Of a stretch of DNA of 64,000 nucleotides, positions 47,504-58,846 are shown one piece after another. The translations under genes were made by a program, and so were the position numbers. Below the pieces are notes generated by a model that saw only the letters and a program-made list of their open reading frames with translations, ran no database searches and had not been told where the DNA came from. The stretch is from Dallia pectoralis (Eukaryota > Chordata > Actinopteri > Esociformes > Umbridae). Location: assembly GCA_029465975.1 (NCBI GenBank), contig CM055745.1:17152460-17216459 (forward strand), in the 5' to 3' direction. Every line of letters begins with the position of its first letter. Position 1 is the first letter of the stretch.

Positions 47504-48349
47504 TGATATATAGATGTAGTGGTGAGATATAATATATATATATATATGGTGATATATAGATGTAGTGGTGAGATATAATATATATATATATATGGTGATA
47601 TATAGATGTAGTGGTGAGATATAATATATATATATATGGTGATATATAGATGTAGTGGTGAGATATAATATATATATATATGGTGATATATAGATGTAGT
47701 GGTGAGATATAATATATATATACATGGTTATATATAGATGTAGTGGTGAGATATAATATATATATATATATATATGGTGATATATAGATGTAGTGGTGAG
47801 ATATAATATATATATATATGGTGATATATAGATGTAGTGGTGAGATATAATATATATATACATGGTTATATATAGATGTAGTGGTGAGATATAATATATA
47901 TATATATATATATGGTGATATATAGATGTAGTGGTGAGATATAATATATATATATATATGGTTATATATAGATGTAGTGGTGAGATATAATATATATATA
48001 TATGGTGATATATAGATGTAGTGGTGAGATATATATATATATATGGTGATATATAGATGTAGTGGTGAGATATATATATATATATATATATAGTGATATA
48101 TAGATGTAGTGGTGAGATATAATATATATATATATATATATATATGGTGATATATAGATGTAGTCGTGATGTGTGTGTATATATATATATATATGGTGAT
48201 ATATAGATGTAGTGGTGAGATATAATATATATATATATGGTGATATATAGATGTAGTGTATCTATGGCGGATAATAAGGCTCAGGAATCGGAGTTCAGGA
48301 AAAGTCTGTATATATATATATATATGGTGATATATAGATGTAGTGGTGA

Positions 48350-48386
<37 letters not shown>
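47360..48386. repeat. TA-rich minisatellite, left part
   Basis: About 20 copies of a unit made of ggtgatatatagatgtagtg, gtgagatataa and a variable (ta)n, 40-60 bp long. It ends near a single-copy phrase gtatctatggcggataataa (48258). It resumes with the same phrase after the nested element, showing that the array grew from the THAP element's own sequence. The run is highly polymorphic-looking, and its length depends on (ta)n. Confidence 0.9.
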
Positions 48387-48388
<2 letters not shown>

Positions 48389-49380
48389 TAGGGCTGGGAT
48401 ATTTAACGCGTTAATCTGATGCGTTAATTTCAAATGTTTAACGCGTTAAAATAATTTAACGCAATTAACGCACCACTTTATTAAGTTTCGGTTTCGGTTT
48501 GCTAAACCGAATTCAAATACCATAGAAGCAGCTCGTCTTTAGTTTATCATATAAAAGCAAACATATGGTCATTATTTACGTTACTAGAGAGTATATAGGA
48601 CAGAAACACCCGATCATTATTGATGTTGCAATCCGCCAATCCGCGTTACTGCAGTAATGTGCGCCAAATCGGGCTTTTGACCAAACAAGTAATCGTTAAC
48701 CGATGTTTTAGATAAATAGATAGAAACTGCCGCCCAATAAACACAGTAGAAGACGAGGGACTGAAATAAATCATTCCAATTGCATTGGGATCCCCATCAT
48801 ACAATCTACCCTCTAAAACGATTGTTTTGAGACATAACCTGCTGGAGAAAGCAGAGAACGTCACTCTCATGGAGACCCTAACCAACCCGACATAAACAAA
48901 CTTAATTTCACTTCATTCTGTTTGTCATTCATATTACAAAGGCTGTTATAGACTTCTTTAAAATTAATCTGGCAACTTTACATATAGTGCAATTATTTTG
49001 GCCTATAGGCTTACGTTAATAATCTATCTTTGACATTGATGGTTTCACCTTACACTTTGTCATTTTGTTTTTGAAAATGTTTTATTTCATTTGGACTATT
49101 GCCAAGATGATCCAGTATTTTTGATAACCTTCTGGGTTTAAATATATAACTTGCACTTCAACACTTTGTTTATAAAGTTGCTATATTTGATAAGAATGAC
49201 TATTCTGTATTGTTCACAGGAGAGACTATCATAAAATAATGTATTTAAAATATACTTCATTGTGTTAATTGATTTATTTCATTGTTTCAAACAACTTGGG
49301 GAAAATGCGATTAATCGCGATTAATCACAGGATTGTGCGATTAATTAGTTAATTTTTTTAAATAAATTGACGGCCCTAAT
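48387..49380. mobile_element. Element with attagggc termini inside the TA array
   Basis: This 994-bp insertion begins attagggctgggatatttaa and ends attgacggccctaat, so both ends read attagggc outward. It is flanked by (at)n of the array, so the target duplication cannot be resolved. Near both ends are repeated inverted motifs: ttaacgcgttaa on the left, gcgattaatcgcgattaatc on the right. No transposase is seen. Family not assigned. Confidence 0.75.
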
Positions 49381-49425
49381 ATATATATATATATATATAT
49401 GGTGATATATAGATGTAGTGGTGAG

Positions 49426-49458
<33 letters not shown>

Positions 49459-49600
49459 GGTGATATATAGATGTAGTGGTGAGATATAATATATATATAT
49501 ATATATATATATGGTGATATATAGATGTAGTGGTGATGTGTGTGTGTATATATATATATATATATGGTGATATATAGATGTAGTGTATCTATGGCGGATA
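49381..49600. repeat. TA-rich minisatellite, right part
   Basis: Continuation of the 47360-48386 array after the nested element, about four copies, ending at the second gtatctatggcggataataa phrase (49581). The following 49634-49950 is the single-copy 3' end of the THAP element. Confidence 0.88.
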
Positions 49601-50293
49601 ATAAGGCTCAGGAATCGGAGTTCAGGAAAAGTCTCAGCTGACAGTCCTATAAGGATGTCACCGGTTAGCGTTGTAGATGATAAGGACAGCCTCAAAGTTA
49701 GTTTTTTCCACACACCTAACTATCCTCAAACTGCTTCAATTACTCTCCTACTTCAACTCTTCAACGTAACAATAACGGTCAGGTGCTAAAAAACTAGAAA
49801 ATCGCATTAGATTCGGACTATTTACGGTGCCTTCATTGACGTTGGTGCATTTAAAAGGATTGGCTCCCCCGAAGCAAGATGGCGGCTCTATTGACGTATT
49901 CGTACCAATGAACAATAACGAATGCGACCTCTATTGTTTATTGTTTATATCTATGATGCGCACTTCAGAATCGCGCCGGAAGTAGTAGGTCATCCGGGTA
50001 CTTTTCGCATACTGTTTTTCGAATTCTATGATTTCGGACATACTACTCTGCTCGCGTACTGTATAGTATGGAAGTACGCGATTTAGGCCTCAGACTTAGT
50101 GTATCTATGTGGTTTGGAGAGAGATGTGTCTCGAGAGCGCCAATTGTGCGCGCATATACAGGCTGCACGAAGTCTGTCAACTCAATTCTACATTGTGTCT
50201 ACGCGATTCCGGACGCAGACTTAGTGTATATTAATTATATATATATAATTCTACATTGTGTCTACATTCATGAAGATAATTAAGACTGTAGCG

Positions 50294-50592
50294 GGTAACG
50301 ACGAGTCCATTGTTAATGTAGCGGAGTAAAAGTACAGATATATTGTTTCAGAAGTAGTGAAGTAAAAGTAAAAGTCGACAGAAATATAAAAACTCAAGTA
50401 AAGTACAGATACTCCCAAAAACTACTTAAGTACTGTAACAAACTGTTATTACTTCGTTACTTTACACGACTGCCTTTCGGTTATTGTTCTGAAATACCTA
50501 CTTTAAATGTTTCTTCTTAGTAGTTCTCTGTTTTCGGCTACGCAGTTTCAAATGGCTCCTGAATAAAGACGCATTCACTTTCACTTTCTTGT
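50294..50592. other. Dispersed repeat flank, unassigned
   Basis: The text agtaaaagtacagatatatt, ctcaagtaaagtacagatac and actacttaagtactgtaac is a pattern seen in many fish nonautonomous DNA transposons, but no ends were resolved. It directly precedes the hAT element that starts at 50593. Confidence 0.4.
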
Positions 50593-50761
50593 CAGTGTTG
50601 CCAACTCCTCAGTAAGGGAAGTAGCTATTGGCTGTCCTGCACATAGACATAATATACATAGACATAATATACATAGACGCCACATCCGCTGCTGGGCTCA
50701 AGAAATGCGGCCGCCATCTTAATGCGGTCGAAGTCCTAGTTGGTAGCAGCAGAATATATAG

Positions 50762-50841
50762 ATGCCACAGCACTGTGCAGCATATTCCTGTTTAAATCGG
50801 CGGACCGATCGCCAGCTGGGCTCGGGGGATTACCTTCACAA
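50762..50841 (+). pseudogene. THAP-domain first exon of P-like transposase
   Basis: ATG at 50762 reads MPQHCAAYSCLNRRTDRQLG then SGDYLHK up to a donor gtaagat at 50842. The C-x4-C spacing after MPQH and the conserved position of the LHK segment before a splice site fit the start of a THAP zinc finger (normally ending C…H with an HxFP block). The remaining exons are missing, replaced by short arrays, so this is a deletion derivative. Confidence 0.65.
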
Positions 50842-51109
50842 GTAAGATTTAATATTTCCGTATTATTGGTTGTGTTTTGTGAAAAGAATATTACCAGAGA
50901 GTAGAGAAGGAGCAAGTATCTTAGATATTACTGTACTGAAATCTAAGTAAGTTAGCTTGGCTAGTATGTTTACTTCACCGGCCGGTGTTCACCCGATTAT
51001 GAACTGAGACTGGATAAGTAATATAACACTTAGATTACAACTGACACAATAATGCTATTGTAGAAATATAACCTATTATTACTGGTATAACATTGGCCAT
51101 TTACACAGC

Positions 51110-51285
51110 ACAGACTGTATTATCAGACTGTATTATCAGACTGTATTATCAGACTGTATTATCAGACCGTATCATCAGACCGTATCATCAGACCGTATCA
51201 TCAGACCGTATCATCAGACCGTATCATCAGACCGTATCATCAGACCGTATCATCAGACCGTATCATCAGACTGTATTATCAGTGT
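51110..51285. repeat. Tandem repeat, 13-bp unit
   Basis: About 13 copies of cagactgtattat/cagaccgtatcat, period read from 51124 and 51137. Variants are grouped: the tgtatta form at both edges, the cgtatca form in the centre. Confidence 0.93.
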
Positions 51286-51499
51286 TGGGCAGGCGCTGTG
51301 TGCAGTTGCTGTGAGCACTGTGTAAATCGCTATATAAATATGTATTATTTTTTTATTATTATTATAAGGTTCTGAGAGGTGCAGAGAGAGTGATCCGCCG
51401 AGCTTCAACAATCCAAGCTCCTAAGGTGTCGACAGTCACACACATTGTCCGAGAGGAGATTGGAACGAAGTATGTTTTTCTGCTGGGGAACACATTGAG

Positions 51500-51680
51500 G
51501 AGACCCAGATTGGCATCGACAACCATCATTCGGACTTGTTGTCATTGGTTGTGTCTGTGTTTCTCAAGCTAAGGCTGAACCACGTTGCCAAACTCACCTT
51601 TTTTTAACTGCAAAAAGGGAGCAGAGAAAGAAGCTCTGCAAAACAGTCCTCTTCAGGGGTATTAGTGGTGTGTGTGAAAT
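51500..51680 (+). pseudogene. THAP transposon C-terminal remnant
   Basis: A plus-strand frame gives DNHHSDLLSLVVSVFLKLRL then NHVAKL, a stop, and then KKLCKTVLFRG. The pattern (two acid/His residues, hydrophobic helix, KLRLNHxAKL, KTVLF-G) resembles the extreme C-terminus of P-type/THAP transposase proteins in fish as I remember it. No intermediate catalytic region is present. Assignment is tentative. Confidence 0.4.
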
Positions 51681-51949
51681 ATAAAAAGCTTAAAGTAGAA
51701 TATAATATAATCATATATTGTTTTTTCAACTTATTAAATATCTGACTTTACTGCCACTATCTGTTTCTGCTTCTCTATCATAATTATAGTGTGTGATTTG
51801 CAAAATACCAATCATAGCCTACATCACATCATATATCAGAATATTATATTACTGTTAAGCCCACTATGAATATTAAAATACGCTGAACCATGTGTCCTGT
51901 GTCATAGCACATGTATGAACTTTGCAGCAAAAAAAAAACCCACGTGAAA

Positions 51950-52445
51950 ATCAGTTGTGTATTCAGTGAGGTATGATTAAATCAGTTGTGTATTCAGTGA
52001 GGTATGATTAAATCAGTTGTGTATTCAGTGAGGTATGATTAATTCAGTTGTGTATTCAGTGAGGTATGATTAAATCAGTTGTGTATTCAGTGAGGTATGA
52101 TTAAATCAGTTGTGTATTCAGTGAGATATGATTAAATCAGTTGTGTATTCAGTGAGGTATGATTAAATCAGTTGTGTATTCAGTGAGGTATGATTAAATC
52201 AGTTGTGTATTCAGTGAGGTATGATTAAATCAGTTGTGTATTCAGTGAGGTATGATTAAATCAGTTGTGTATTCAGTGAGGTATGATTAAATCAGTTGTG
52301 TATTCAGTGAGATATGATTAAATCAGTTGTGTATTCAGTGAGGTATGATTAAATCAGTTGTGTATTCAGTGAGATATGATTAAATCAGTTGTGTATTCAG
52401 TGAGATATGATTAAATCAGTTGTGTATTCAGTGAGATATGATTAA
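51950..52445. repeat. Minisatellite, 31-bp unit
   Basis: About 16 copies of a 31-bp unit (cagttgtgtattcagtgagg then tatgattaaat) with a gaggt/gagat variant. It lies inside the P-like element, shortly before its right inverted repeat. Confidence 0.94.
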
Positions 52446-52727
52446 TTGAATGCGCTGTCAGCTCATTGCACCTGCCAAACGGATTACACTGAGTGGAGCG
52501 GTGGACCGCCGCAAGATGGCGGCCGCATTTCTCGTCAGCGCCAGTAGGCATAGCGGTAGATGCGGCGTCTATGTATATTATGTCTGGGGTCCTTTTTTTT
52601 TTTTTTTCAAGAACATAGTCAGAATTTACACATACAATATACATCAAACCATAACGATAAGGCACATACACACATTGTGTTGACAAAAAGAATACATCCT
52701 AGCACTTGGATTATTAGCAATTTGAAA

Positions 52728-52744
52728 TAGGGTTAGGGTTAGGG
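52728..52744. repeat. Short telomere-like run in LINE 3' region
   Basis: The sequence tagggttagggttaggg is almost three vertebrate telomeric hexamers, placed at the stop of L1 ORF2 and 120 bp before the poly-A. It reads CCCTAA in the LINE sense. Probably part of the LINE 3' sequence and not a healed chromosome end. Confidence 0.85.
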
Positions 52745-54787
52745 TTTCTTATTCTCTAACAATTTAAGAGACTCAATTAAAGAATTAAAGTCAATCAAAA
52801 AAACTTTCATACATGGGGTCGACTTAGAAAACTTACCAGTCAAGATCATGACATTGATTATCCATTCTAAAGAACTTTGGGTAGACTCAAAACATGTTAT
52901 AACAAACTTGCATTCGATATTCACAATATGACCAGTTTCACACAGTATGTATTCCTCCATTTTCTTCCAAAAACGTTTGGTATATTGACAGTTATAAAAT
53001 AAATTAGATAATGTTTCACATTCAATATTGCAGAAAGAACATTTGTCGTCAAGGTCAGTAAATCTTGACACCATTATGTTGGACGGGTACATATTGTGCA
53101 AAATTTTTAGATGCACATCTCTTACTTTGTTAGAGATACAAAATTTAAAGGGACAGAGCCAAGCCTTTTTCCATTCTATATCAGTTTTTTGTGAGTTCCA
53201 AAAAGATTTCCCTCTTGGTGTGATTCTTTTTTTGCTGCTAAAATGTTCTCTTATATGTTTATTGGTGCACTTAAAACTAAATATATCAATACCATTAATT
53301 ACAAGCTGGGGTTTTAGTCGAAGTGCATCATGAAACACCATATGACATTTCATGAGCTAACATACACCTGAAGGTATAGCACTAATCACAGACTTGTATT
53401 CCTTATATGTAACAGGAAATACTTTGACTCTTAAAAAATTCTCATAACAAAGGATTTGGCAAATAAATCACTTACAAAAATGATATCTCTTTCTATCCAA
53501 TGTTCCATAAAAATACTTTTGTTTCTTATAGTGACATGTTCGTTGTTCCAGATAATAGCTTTGTGTGGTGAGAAGTTATGAACAAAGCATAATTTCCATG
53601 CCATAAGGGCTTGCTGATAAAACTTTGATAGCTTAAGCGGCAGTTTACTAATATTGTAGTTACATGTTAACAAAAATTGTAGACCCCCAATTTTCTTGAA
53701 AATGTTATGAGGAATAAAAAACCATAAAGATTCTGGAGATTCCATACATCTTTTCAGCCACTTAATCTTAAAAGTATTATTCATATCCACAAAGTCCAGC
53801 AACCCAAAACCTCCTTCAGACTTAGGTGCTGTAAGAACTTCTCTTTTCAGGTGAGGGTGTTTGTTCTTCCATACAAAGCTAGAAACCATATTGTTAATTT
53901 CTTTACATGTGGATTCATATACACAGAGAGAAAGGGCAAAGGTAAACAAACCTAGAAATAGCTTCTGCCTTCGTTAAAAGTATCCTTCCTAAAATAGATA
54001 TATCTCTTTAAAGCCACATGTTCAGGATTGTTTTAGTCTTTTAGATTTTTGGAGAGAAATTTTGCTGCTGCCTAACTATATTGTTATTGCAAATATAAGT
54101 ACCAAGGTATTTCATTATTTTTTTTAACTGGGATTCCATACATAAAAGTATCTGCCGTATCATATAAACAAAAAATCTCAGAGTTGGATAAGTTTAGTTT
54201 AAGGCCCGATGCATGAGAAAATGTTTTGACTAAACTCACCGATTGCTCAATTTGAAATGTATCTTGGAGAAACAAGGCTGTGTCATCCGCCAATTGAGTA
54301 ATTCCTATTTCCTTATTAAATATTGATATTCCTTTAATGTCTGTATTATTCTGAATTGTTAAGGACAACAATTCCACTACAATCAGAAAAAGAAATGGCG
54401 AAATCGGACACCCTTGTCTCACACCTCGCATTACTGAAAATCTTTTAGACGTGTTGGGGTAAAGACTTACAGAACTATTGATATCTTTATATAACATTGC
54501 TATATAAGAAATAAAACCCTCTCCAAAACCAAAGACCTGAAGGGCCTGAAAAATAAACTGATGTTCTATTGTATCAAATGCCTTATAAAAGTCCAGAAAT
54601 ACAATAAGAGCCTCAGAGTTCACATATTCAGAATAATCTATAAGATCTAAAATCAGCCTAATATTTGAACTAATATGTCGATCGGCCATGAAGCCAGTCT
54701 GGGTCTCATTTATTATTTCCTTAAGGCCTTGTTTCAAACGTTTAGCATAAACCTTAGAGAGTATTTTGTAATCCACATTAAGAAGGG
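52739..54787 (-). pseudogene. L1/Tx1 ORF2, reverse transcriptase to C-terminus
   Basis: From the Rex3 border leftward: ALLNVDYKILSKVYAKRLK, GFMADRHISSNIR, IVFLDFYKAFDTIEHQF, VRQGCPISPFLFLIV, and active site QLADDTALFL. Then come the thumb and linker (MVSSFVWKNKHPHLKREV, EGGFGLLDF) and a zinc motif CSFCNIECETLSNLFYNC near the C-terminus, ending LLENKKP. Frameshifts occur near 54080-54110, 53950-54000 and 53350-53430. All key reverse transcriptase blocks are visible, so decay is moderate. Confidence 0.88.
54777..54787. repeat. Rex3 target-site duplication, left
   Basis: The sequence attaagaaggg is repeated exactly at 57004-57014. Joining the L1 across it restores the continuous peptide RPITLLNVDYK, which proves that Rex3 inserted into the L1. 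Confidence 0.93.
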
Positions 54788-57003
54788 CCATCTGGTAGTG
54801 AGTTGGATCAGAGGGTGGGGAAAGACTTTGGACAGACCAGGTAAGCCCAAACGGGTAGTGCGGGTGAACTGGGAACGTCTGGAGGAGGCCCCTGTCCGAA
54901 AGATCTTCAACTCACACCTCCGGCGGAGCTTTTCAGGCATCCCTGTGGAGGTTGGGGGCATTGAACCTGAGTGGGCAATGTTCAAAGCTTCTATTGCTGA
55001 AGCTGCGGCGGTGAGCTGTGGTCTCAAGGTCCTAGGTGCCTCAAGGGGTGGTAACCCTAGAACACCGTGGTGGACCACGGTGGTCAGGGAAGCTGTCCGA
55101 CTGAAGAAGGAGGCCTTCAGGGATATGCTAGCCCTGGGGACTCCGGAGGCAGTTTCAGGGTACCGACAGGCCCGAAGGGCTGCAGCCGCTGCCGTGTCAG
55201 AGGCAAAGCAGCGGGTGTGGGAGAAGTTTGGAGAAGCTATGGAGAAGGACTTTCGGTCGGCACCAAAATGCTTCTGGAAAACCGTTCGGCACCTCAGAAG
55301 GGGAAAACGGGGAACCATCCAAGCTGTGTACAGTAAGGATGGGACACTGTTGACCTCAACTGATGATGTGATCGGGCGCTGGAAAGAGCATTTTGAGGAG
55401 CTCCTGAATCCGACCTACACGCCCTCTAGTACAGAGGCAGAGCTGGAGGCTGATGGAGGGTCATCGTCAGTTTCCCTGGGGGAAGTCGCTGAGGTAGTCA
55501 AACAACTCCACAGTGGCAAAGCCCCAGGGACTGATGAGATTCGTCCAGAAATGCTAAAAGCTTTGGGTGGGGAAGGGCTGTCTTGGTTGACACGCCTCTT
55601 CAACATTGCATGGAAGTCTGGGACAGTGCCAGAGGAGTGGCAGACCGGGGTGGTGGTTCCCCTCTTTAAAAAGGGGGACCAGAGAGTGTGTGCCAATTAC
55701 AGAGGTATCACACTCCTCAGCCTCCCTGGTAAAGTGTACTCCAAAGTGCTGGAAAGGAGGGTTCGGCCAATAGTCGAACCTCAGATTGAAGAGGAACAAT
55801 GCGGTTTTCGTCCTGGCCGGGAACCACGGACCAGCTCTTTACTCTCGCAAGGATCCTGGAGGGGGCCTGGGAGTATGCCCATCCAGTCTACATGTGTTTT
55901 GTGGATCTGGAGAAGGCGTATGACCGGGTACCCCGGGATCTTTGTGGGAGGTGCTGCGGGAGTATGGGGTGAGGGGGTCTCTTCTCAGGGCCATCCAATC
56001 TCTGTACGCTCAAAGCATGAGCTGTGTCCGTGTCCTCGGCAGTAAGTCGGATTCGTTCCAGGTGGGGGTTGGCCTCCGCCAGGGCTGCGCTTTGTCACCA
56101 ATCCTGTTTGTAATATTCATGGACAGGATATCAAGGCGTAGTCATGGGGGGAGGGGTTCCCGTTCGGTGGGCTGATGGTCACATCACTGCTTTTTGCGGA
56201 TGATGTGGTCCTGATGGCCTCATCGGTCGGTGACCTTCAGCACTCACTGGATCGGTTCGCAGCCGAGTGTGAAGCGGCTGGGATGAGGGTTAGCACCTCT
56301 AAATCTGAGGCCATGACTCTCAGCAGGAAACCGGTGGAGTGCCTACTCCGGGTAGGGAATGAGTCCTTACTCCAAGTGAAGGAGTTCAAGTACCTCGGGG
56401 TCTTGTTCGCGAGTGAGGGAACAATGGAGCGGGAGATTGGTCGGAGGATCGGAGCAGCGGGGCGGTGTTGCTTTCGCTTCACCGCACCGCTAGACGAAAA
56501 GAGAGCTGAGCCGAAAGGCAAAGCTCTCGATCTACCGGTCAATCTTTGTTCCTACCTCACCTATGGTCATGAAAGCTGGGTCATGACCGAAAGAACGAGA
56601 TCGCGGGTACAAGCGGCCGAAATGGGTTTTCTCAGAAAGGTGGCTGGCCTCTCCCTTAGGGATAGGGTGAGAAGCTCAGTCATCCGAGAGGAACTCGGAG
56701 TAGAGCCGCTGCTCCTTTGCATAGAAAGGAGCCAGTTGAGGTGGTTCGGGCATCTTGTACGAATGCCACCTGGGCGCCTCCCTAGAGAGGTGTTCCAGGC
56801 ACGTCCAGCTGGGAGGAGACCTCGGGGAAGACCCAGGACTAGGTGGAGAGATTATATCTCCACACTGGCCTGGGAACGCCTCGGGATTCCCCAGTCAGAG
56901 CTGGCTAATGTTGCCCGGGAAAGGGAAGTTTGGGGTCCCCTGCTAGAGCTGCTACCCCCGCGACCCGACCCCGGATAAGCGGTTGAAGATGAGATGAGAT
57001 GAG
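54788..57003 (+). mobile_element. Rex3: Rex3 (RTE-clade) LINE, 5'-truncated
   Basis: Plus-strand LINE with a perfect 11-bp target duplication (54777-54787, 57004-57014) and a gatgagatgagat tail, typical of RTE/Rex3. Domains: the linker after the endonuclease (NWERLEEAPVRKIF), then the reverse transcriptase: AVYSKDGTLLTS, VVKQLHSGKAPGTDEI, WQTGVVVPLFKKGD, ANYRGITLLS, FVDLEKAYDRVPRD, VGLRQGCALSPILFVIFMDR and active site SLLFADDVVLMA (56182). The C-terminal part follows (HESWVMTERTRSRVQAAEMG, LRWFGHLVRMP, GRPRTRWRDYIS), ending LPPRPDPG. The endonuclease is missing through 5' truncation. Frameshifts lie near 55805-55830 and 56140-56175. Confidence 0.92.
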
Positions 57004-57014
57004 ATTAAGAAGGG
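57004..57014. repeat. Rex3 target-site duplication, right
   Basis: Exact copy of attaagaaggg at 54777-54787, immediately after the Rex3 tail. Confidence 0.93.
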
Positions 57015-58575
57015 TTATAGGTCTCCAATTGTCAACCACTAACTGGTCTTTTTCTGGTTTAGGGATTAAGGTAATTAACCCCTGCTTCATTGTAGGAGAC
57101 ATCTCTCCCCTAACTTTACATAACTTAAACAGTTCTAAAAGTGGGGTCTCAATAATGTCCCAAAAACAAACATAAAATTCAACAGAGGCCATCAACACCA
57201 GGTGATTTGCCTCTTTTCATTGAATGAGTTGCGTCAGAGATCTCACATCTTAATATATCCCCCTCACAGTCTAATTTATATTGTTCTGATATTATAGGGG
57301 TATACCTCTTTACACCTTGGATAAAGTTATTACAATTATCTAATTTAAAATTTGAAGTGCAAATTTCCATAAAACAAGCTCACGTGTTCTGCAATTTCCG
57401 CAGGATTAGTATTAAGTTTGTCATTTATCATAAGGGCAGAGAAGTTATTTCTTTTTTGGTTTCTTTTCTCTAAAGCAAAAAAGTAACTAGAATTAGTTTC
57501 ACCCTCTTCTAACCATTTGGCTCTTGATCTAATAAATGCACCTTTAACCATATCCACATACATCTTATCAATATCTGATTTGAGTTTCTTAAGAGTTACT
57601 ACCTCTTCTACTGTAAGATTATCTTTTCCTAGGATGACATTTAGGTCTTTCATAATACAATCTTCCTTATCTGATTTTTTTTTTTTAAATTCCTTACTTC
57701 GTTTTATGGCCAACCCCCTAACTTCAAATTTAAATAGTTCCCATCTTTGTACATGATCCATGTGTTTATTACTAAAGATATCCTGTGCACATGATTTGAC
57801 ATTGTTAATGAATAACTCATCTTTCAGTAACTTAGTGTTCAATTTCCAATAGTTATTATTTTCTTTGGAGCCGGTCATGTTAAGGGTAATCATCTTATGA
57901 TCAGAAAAGGGGCATAACAATGTGAGATCTCTGAAACATATTATAAACAAACAGGGGAAATCTACCAAAGGTCAATTCTAGACTGGAGAGATCTATTAGC
58001 ATTACTCCAGGTATAATCCAGTCTGTCTGGGTTAAAGAATCGCCAACAATCAGATAACAACAGTTCATCACAAATAAAGGAAGAAGCCTTAAAATTACGC
58101 TGTTGAGATGTTCTTGGTGGCAAGCGGTCCCTTAACTCGTCAGGTGCATCATTTAGGTCTCCTCCAAAAATCAAAAATGCCTGTTTATATTTGTTCTGGA
58201 CCACTTTCAACTCTACTGATAGTCCATCAAACACAATCTGAGCATGTTTAATGCCATTGGGTCCATACACATTGCAAGCAATAAAATGTGAGTTGTCCAA
58301 TTTAAATACAATTATGATCCATCTACCTCCTCTGAAAAAAAAGTCTCTAAAATATCACCTTTAAACCTATTAAGTAATATAGCAACAGCTGCTGAATGAT
58401 TTGATGAATGTGAAAAATATGCTTGATCTCCCCATTGTGTTTGCCAAAATTTAACATCACCTTCACAAGAATGAGTCTCCTGACAAAAAATGATATCTGC
58501 CTTGCTACGCCTACTGTAAATAAAAATTGCCTTTATTTTTGTGCTTTCCCGTATTCCTCTAACATTAAAGGACAT
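57015..58575 (-). pseudogene. L1/Tx1 ORF2, endonuclease to start of RT
   Basis: On the minus strand: MSFNVRGIRESTKIKAI (endonuclease Asn block), ADIIFCQETHS (Glu), SHSSNHSAAVAIL, ACNVYGPNG, FLIFGGDLNDAPDE (Asp/Asn), RLDYTWSN, PFSDHKMI (His), then a linker (KWLEEGETNSSYFFALEKRN) and MKRGKSPGVDGL. It ends TLIPKPEKD, VVDNWRPITLLN at the Rex3 border. Frameshifts near 58305, 57965, 57360 and 57190 break the frame into pieces. All endonuclease catalytic blocks can still be read. Confidence 0.86.
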
Positions 58576-58846
58576 AACTTACAAAGAACTAAACTTAAAT
58601 TCTGACATTAATAAACAGAACAGGTATAACTATATGTAAATGAAAAAGTACCTAAGTATATCACAGATATAACTGAGAAATTACCTGAGTGTAACACTTT
58701 ATAAGAAGAGTTCTGAACAATATCAAGTACCACACTTCAACCAAAGAATTATTTAACCAACTAGACAGTGTTGATTTACGTCTTACTTAACTTTCCAATT
58801 GAATTAGACTTAGACAGGCATGCTCATCTGGAGGTTTCCAAAGACT

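Larger units (their letters stand above)
46817..49955 (+). mobile_element. P-like THAP-domain transposon derivative 1
   Basis: The insertion splits copy B of the ctgcgtccg element. Ends are (c)atagatatatatactaga on the left and, reverse complemented, catagatataaacaataaac on the right. Both are followed by a tcgcattcg block. The flanks atgtgcac (46809-46816) and atgcgcac (49956-49963) are 8-bp duplications with one mismatch. One C at the left border is shared by element and duplication, so a base may have been lost. It encodes a THAP start at 46932 and contains a TA-rich array and a nested element. THAP domain, 8-bp duplication and ca- ends point to the P-element superfamily. Confidence 0.7.
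45808..50093 (-). mobile_element. Interrupted element with ctgcgtccgaaatcg termini (copy B)
   Basis: The same family as the intact copy at 62677-63245, in reverse orientation. Its left side (tactacatttaaattagaac, then ctttgcgaccgttaaaaaag) is the reverse complement of 63150-63220. Its right side (tcatccgggtacttttcgca, then atttcggacatactactctg) matches the reverse complement of 62690-62790 and ends in gcgatttaggcctcag at 50093. It is split by a hAT (45936-46600) and a THAP-domain element (46817-49955). The left terminus is lost at the 60-bp array. A second terminus-like copy (gcgattccggacgcag, with the same acttagtgtat after it) lies at 50205-50220. Confidence 0.78.

Noticed and set aside
49863..49900. 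Gene promoter suggested by caagatggcggc motifs (also 50701 and 52511)
   Set aside because: Although it resembles a YY1-type motif, each case lies in a transposon terminus or 5' end and recurs in inverted positions. It is part of element ends and cannot be assigned to a host promoter.
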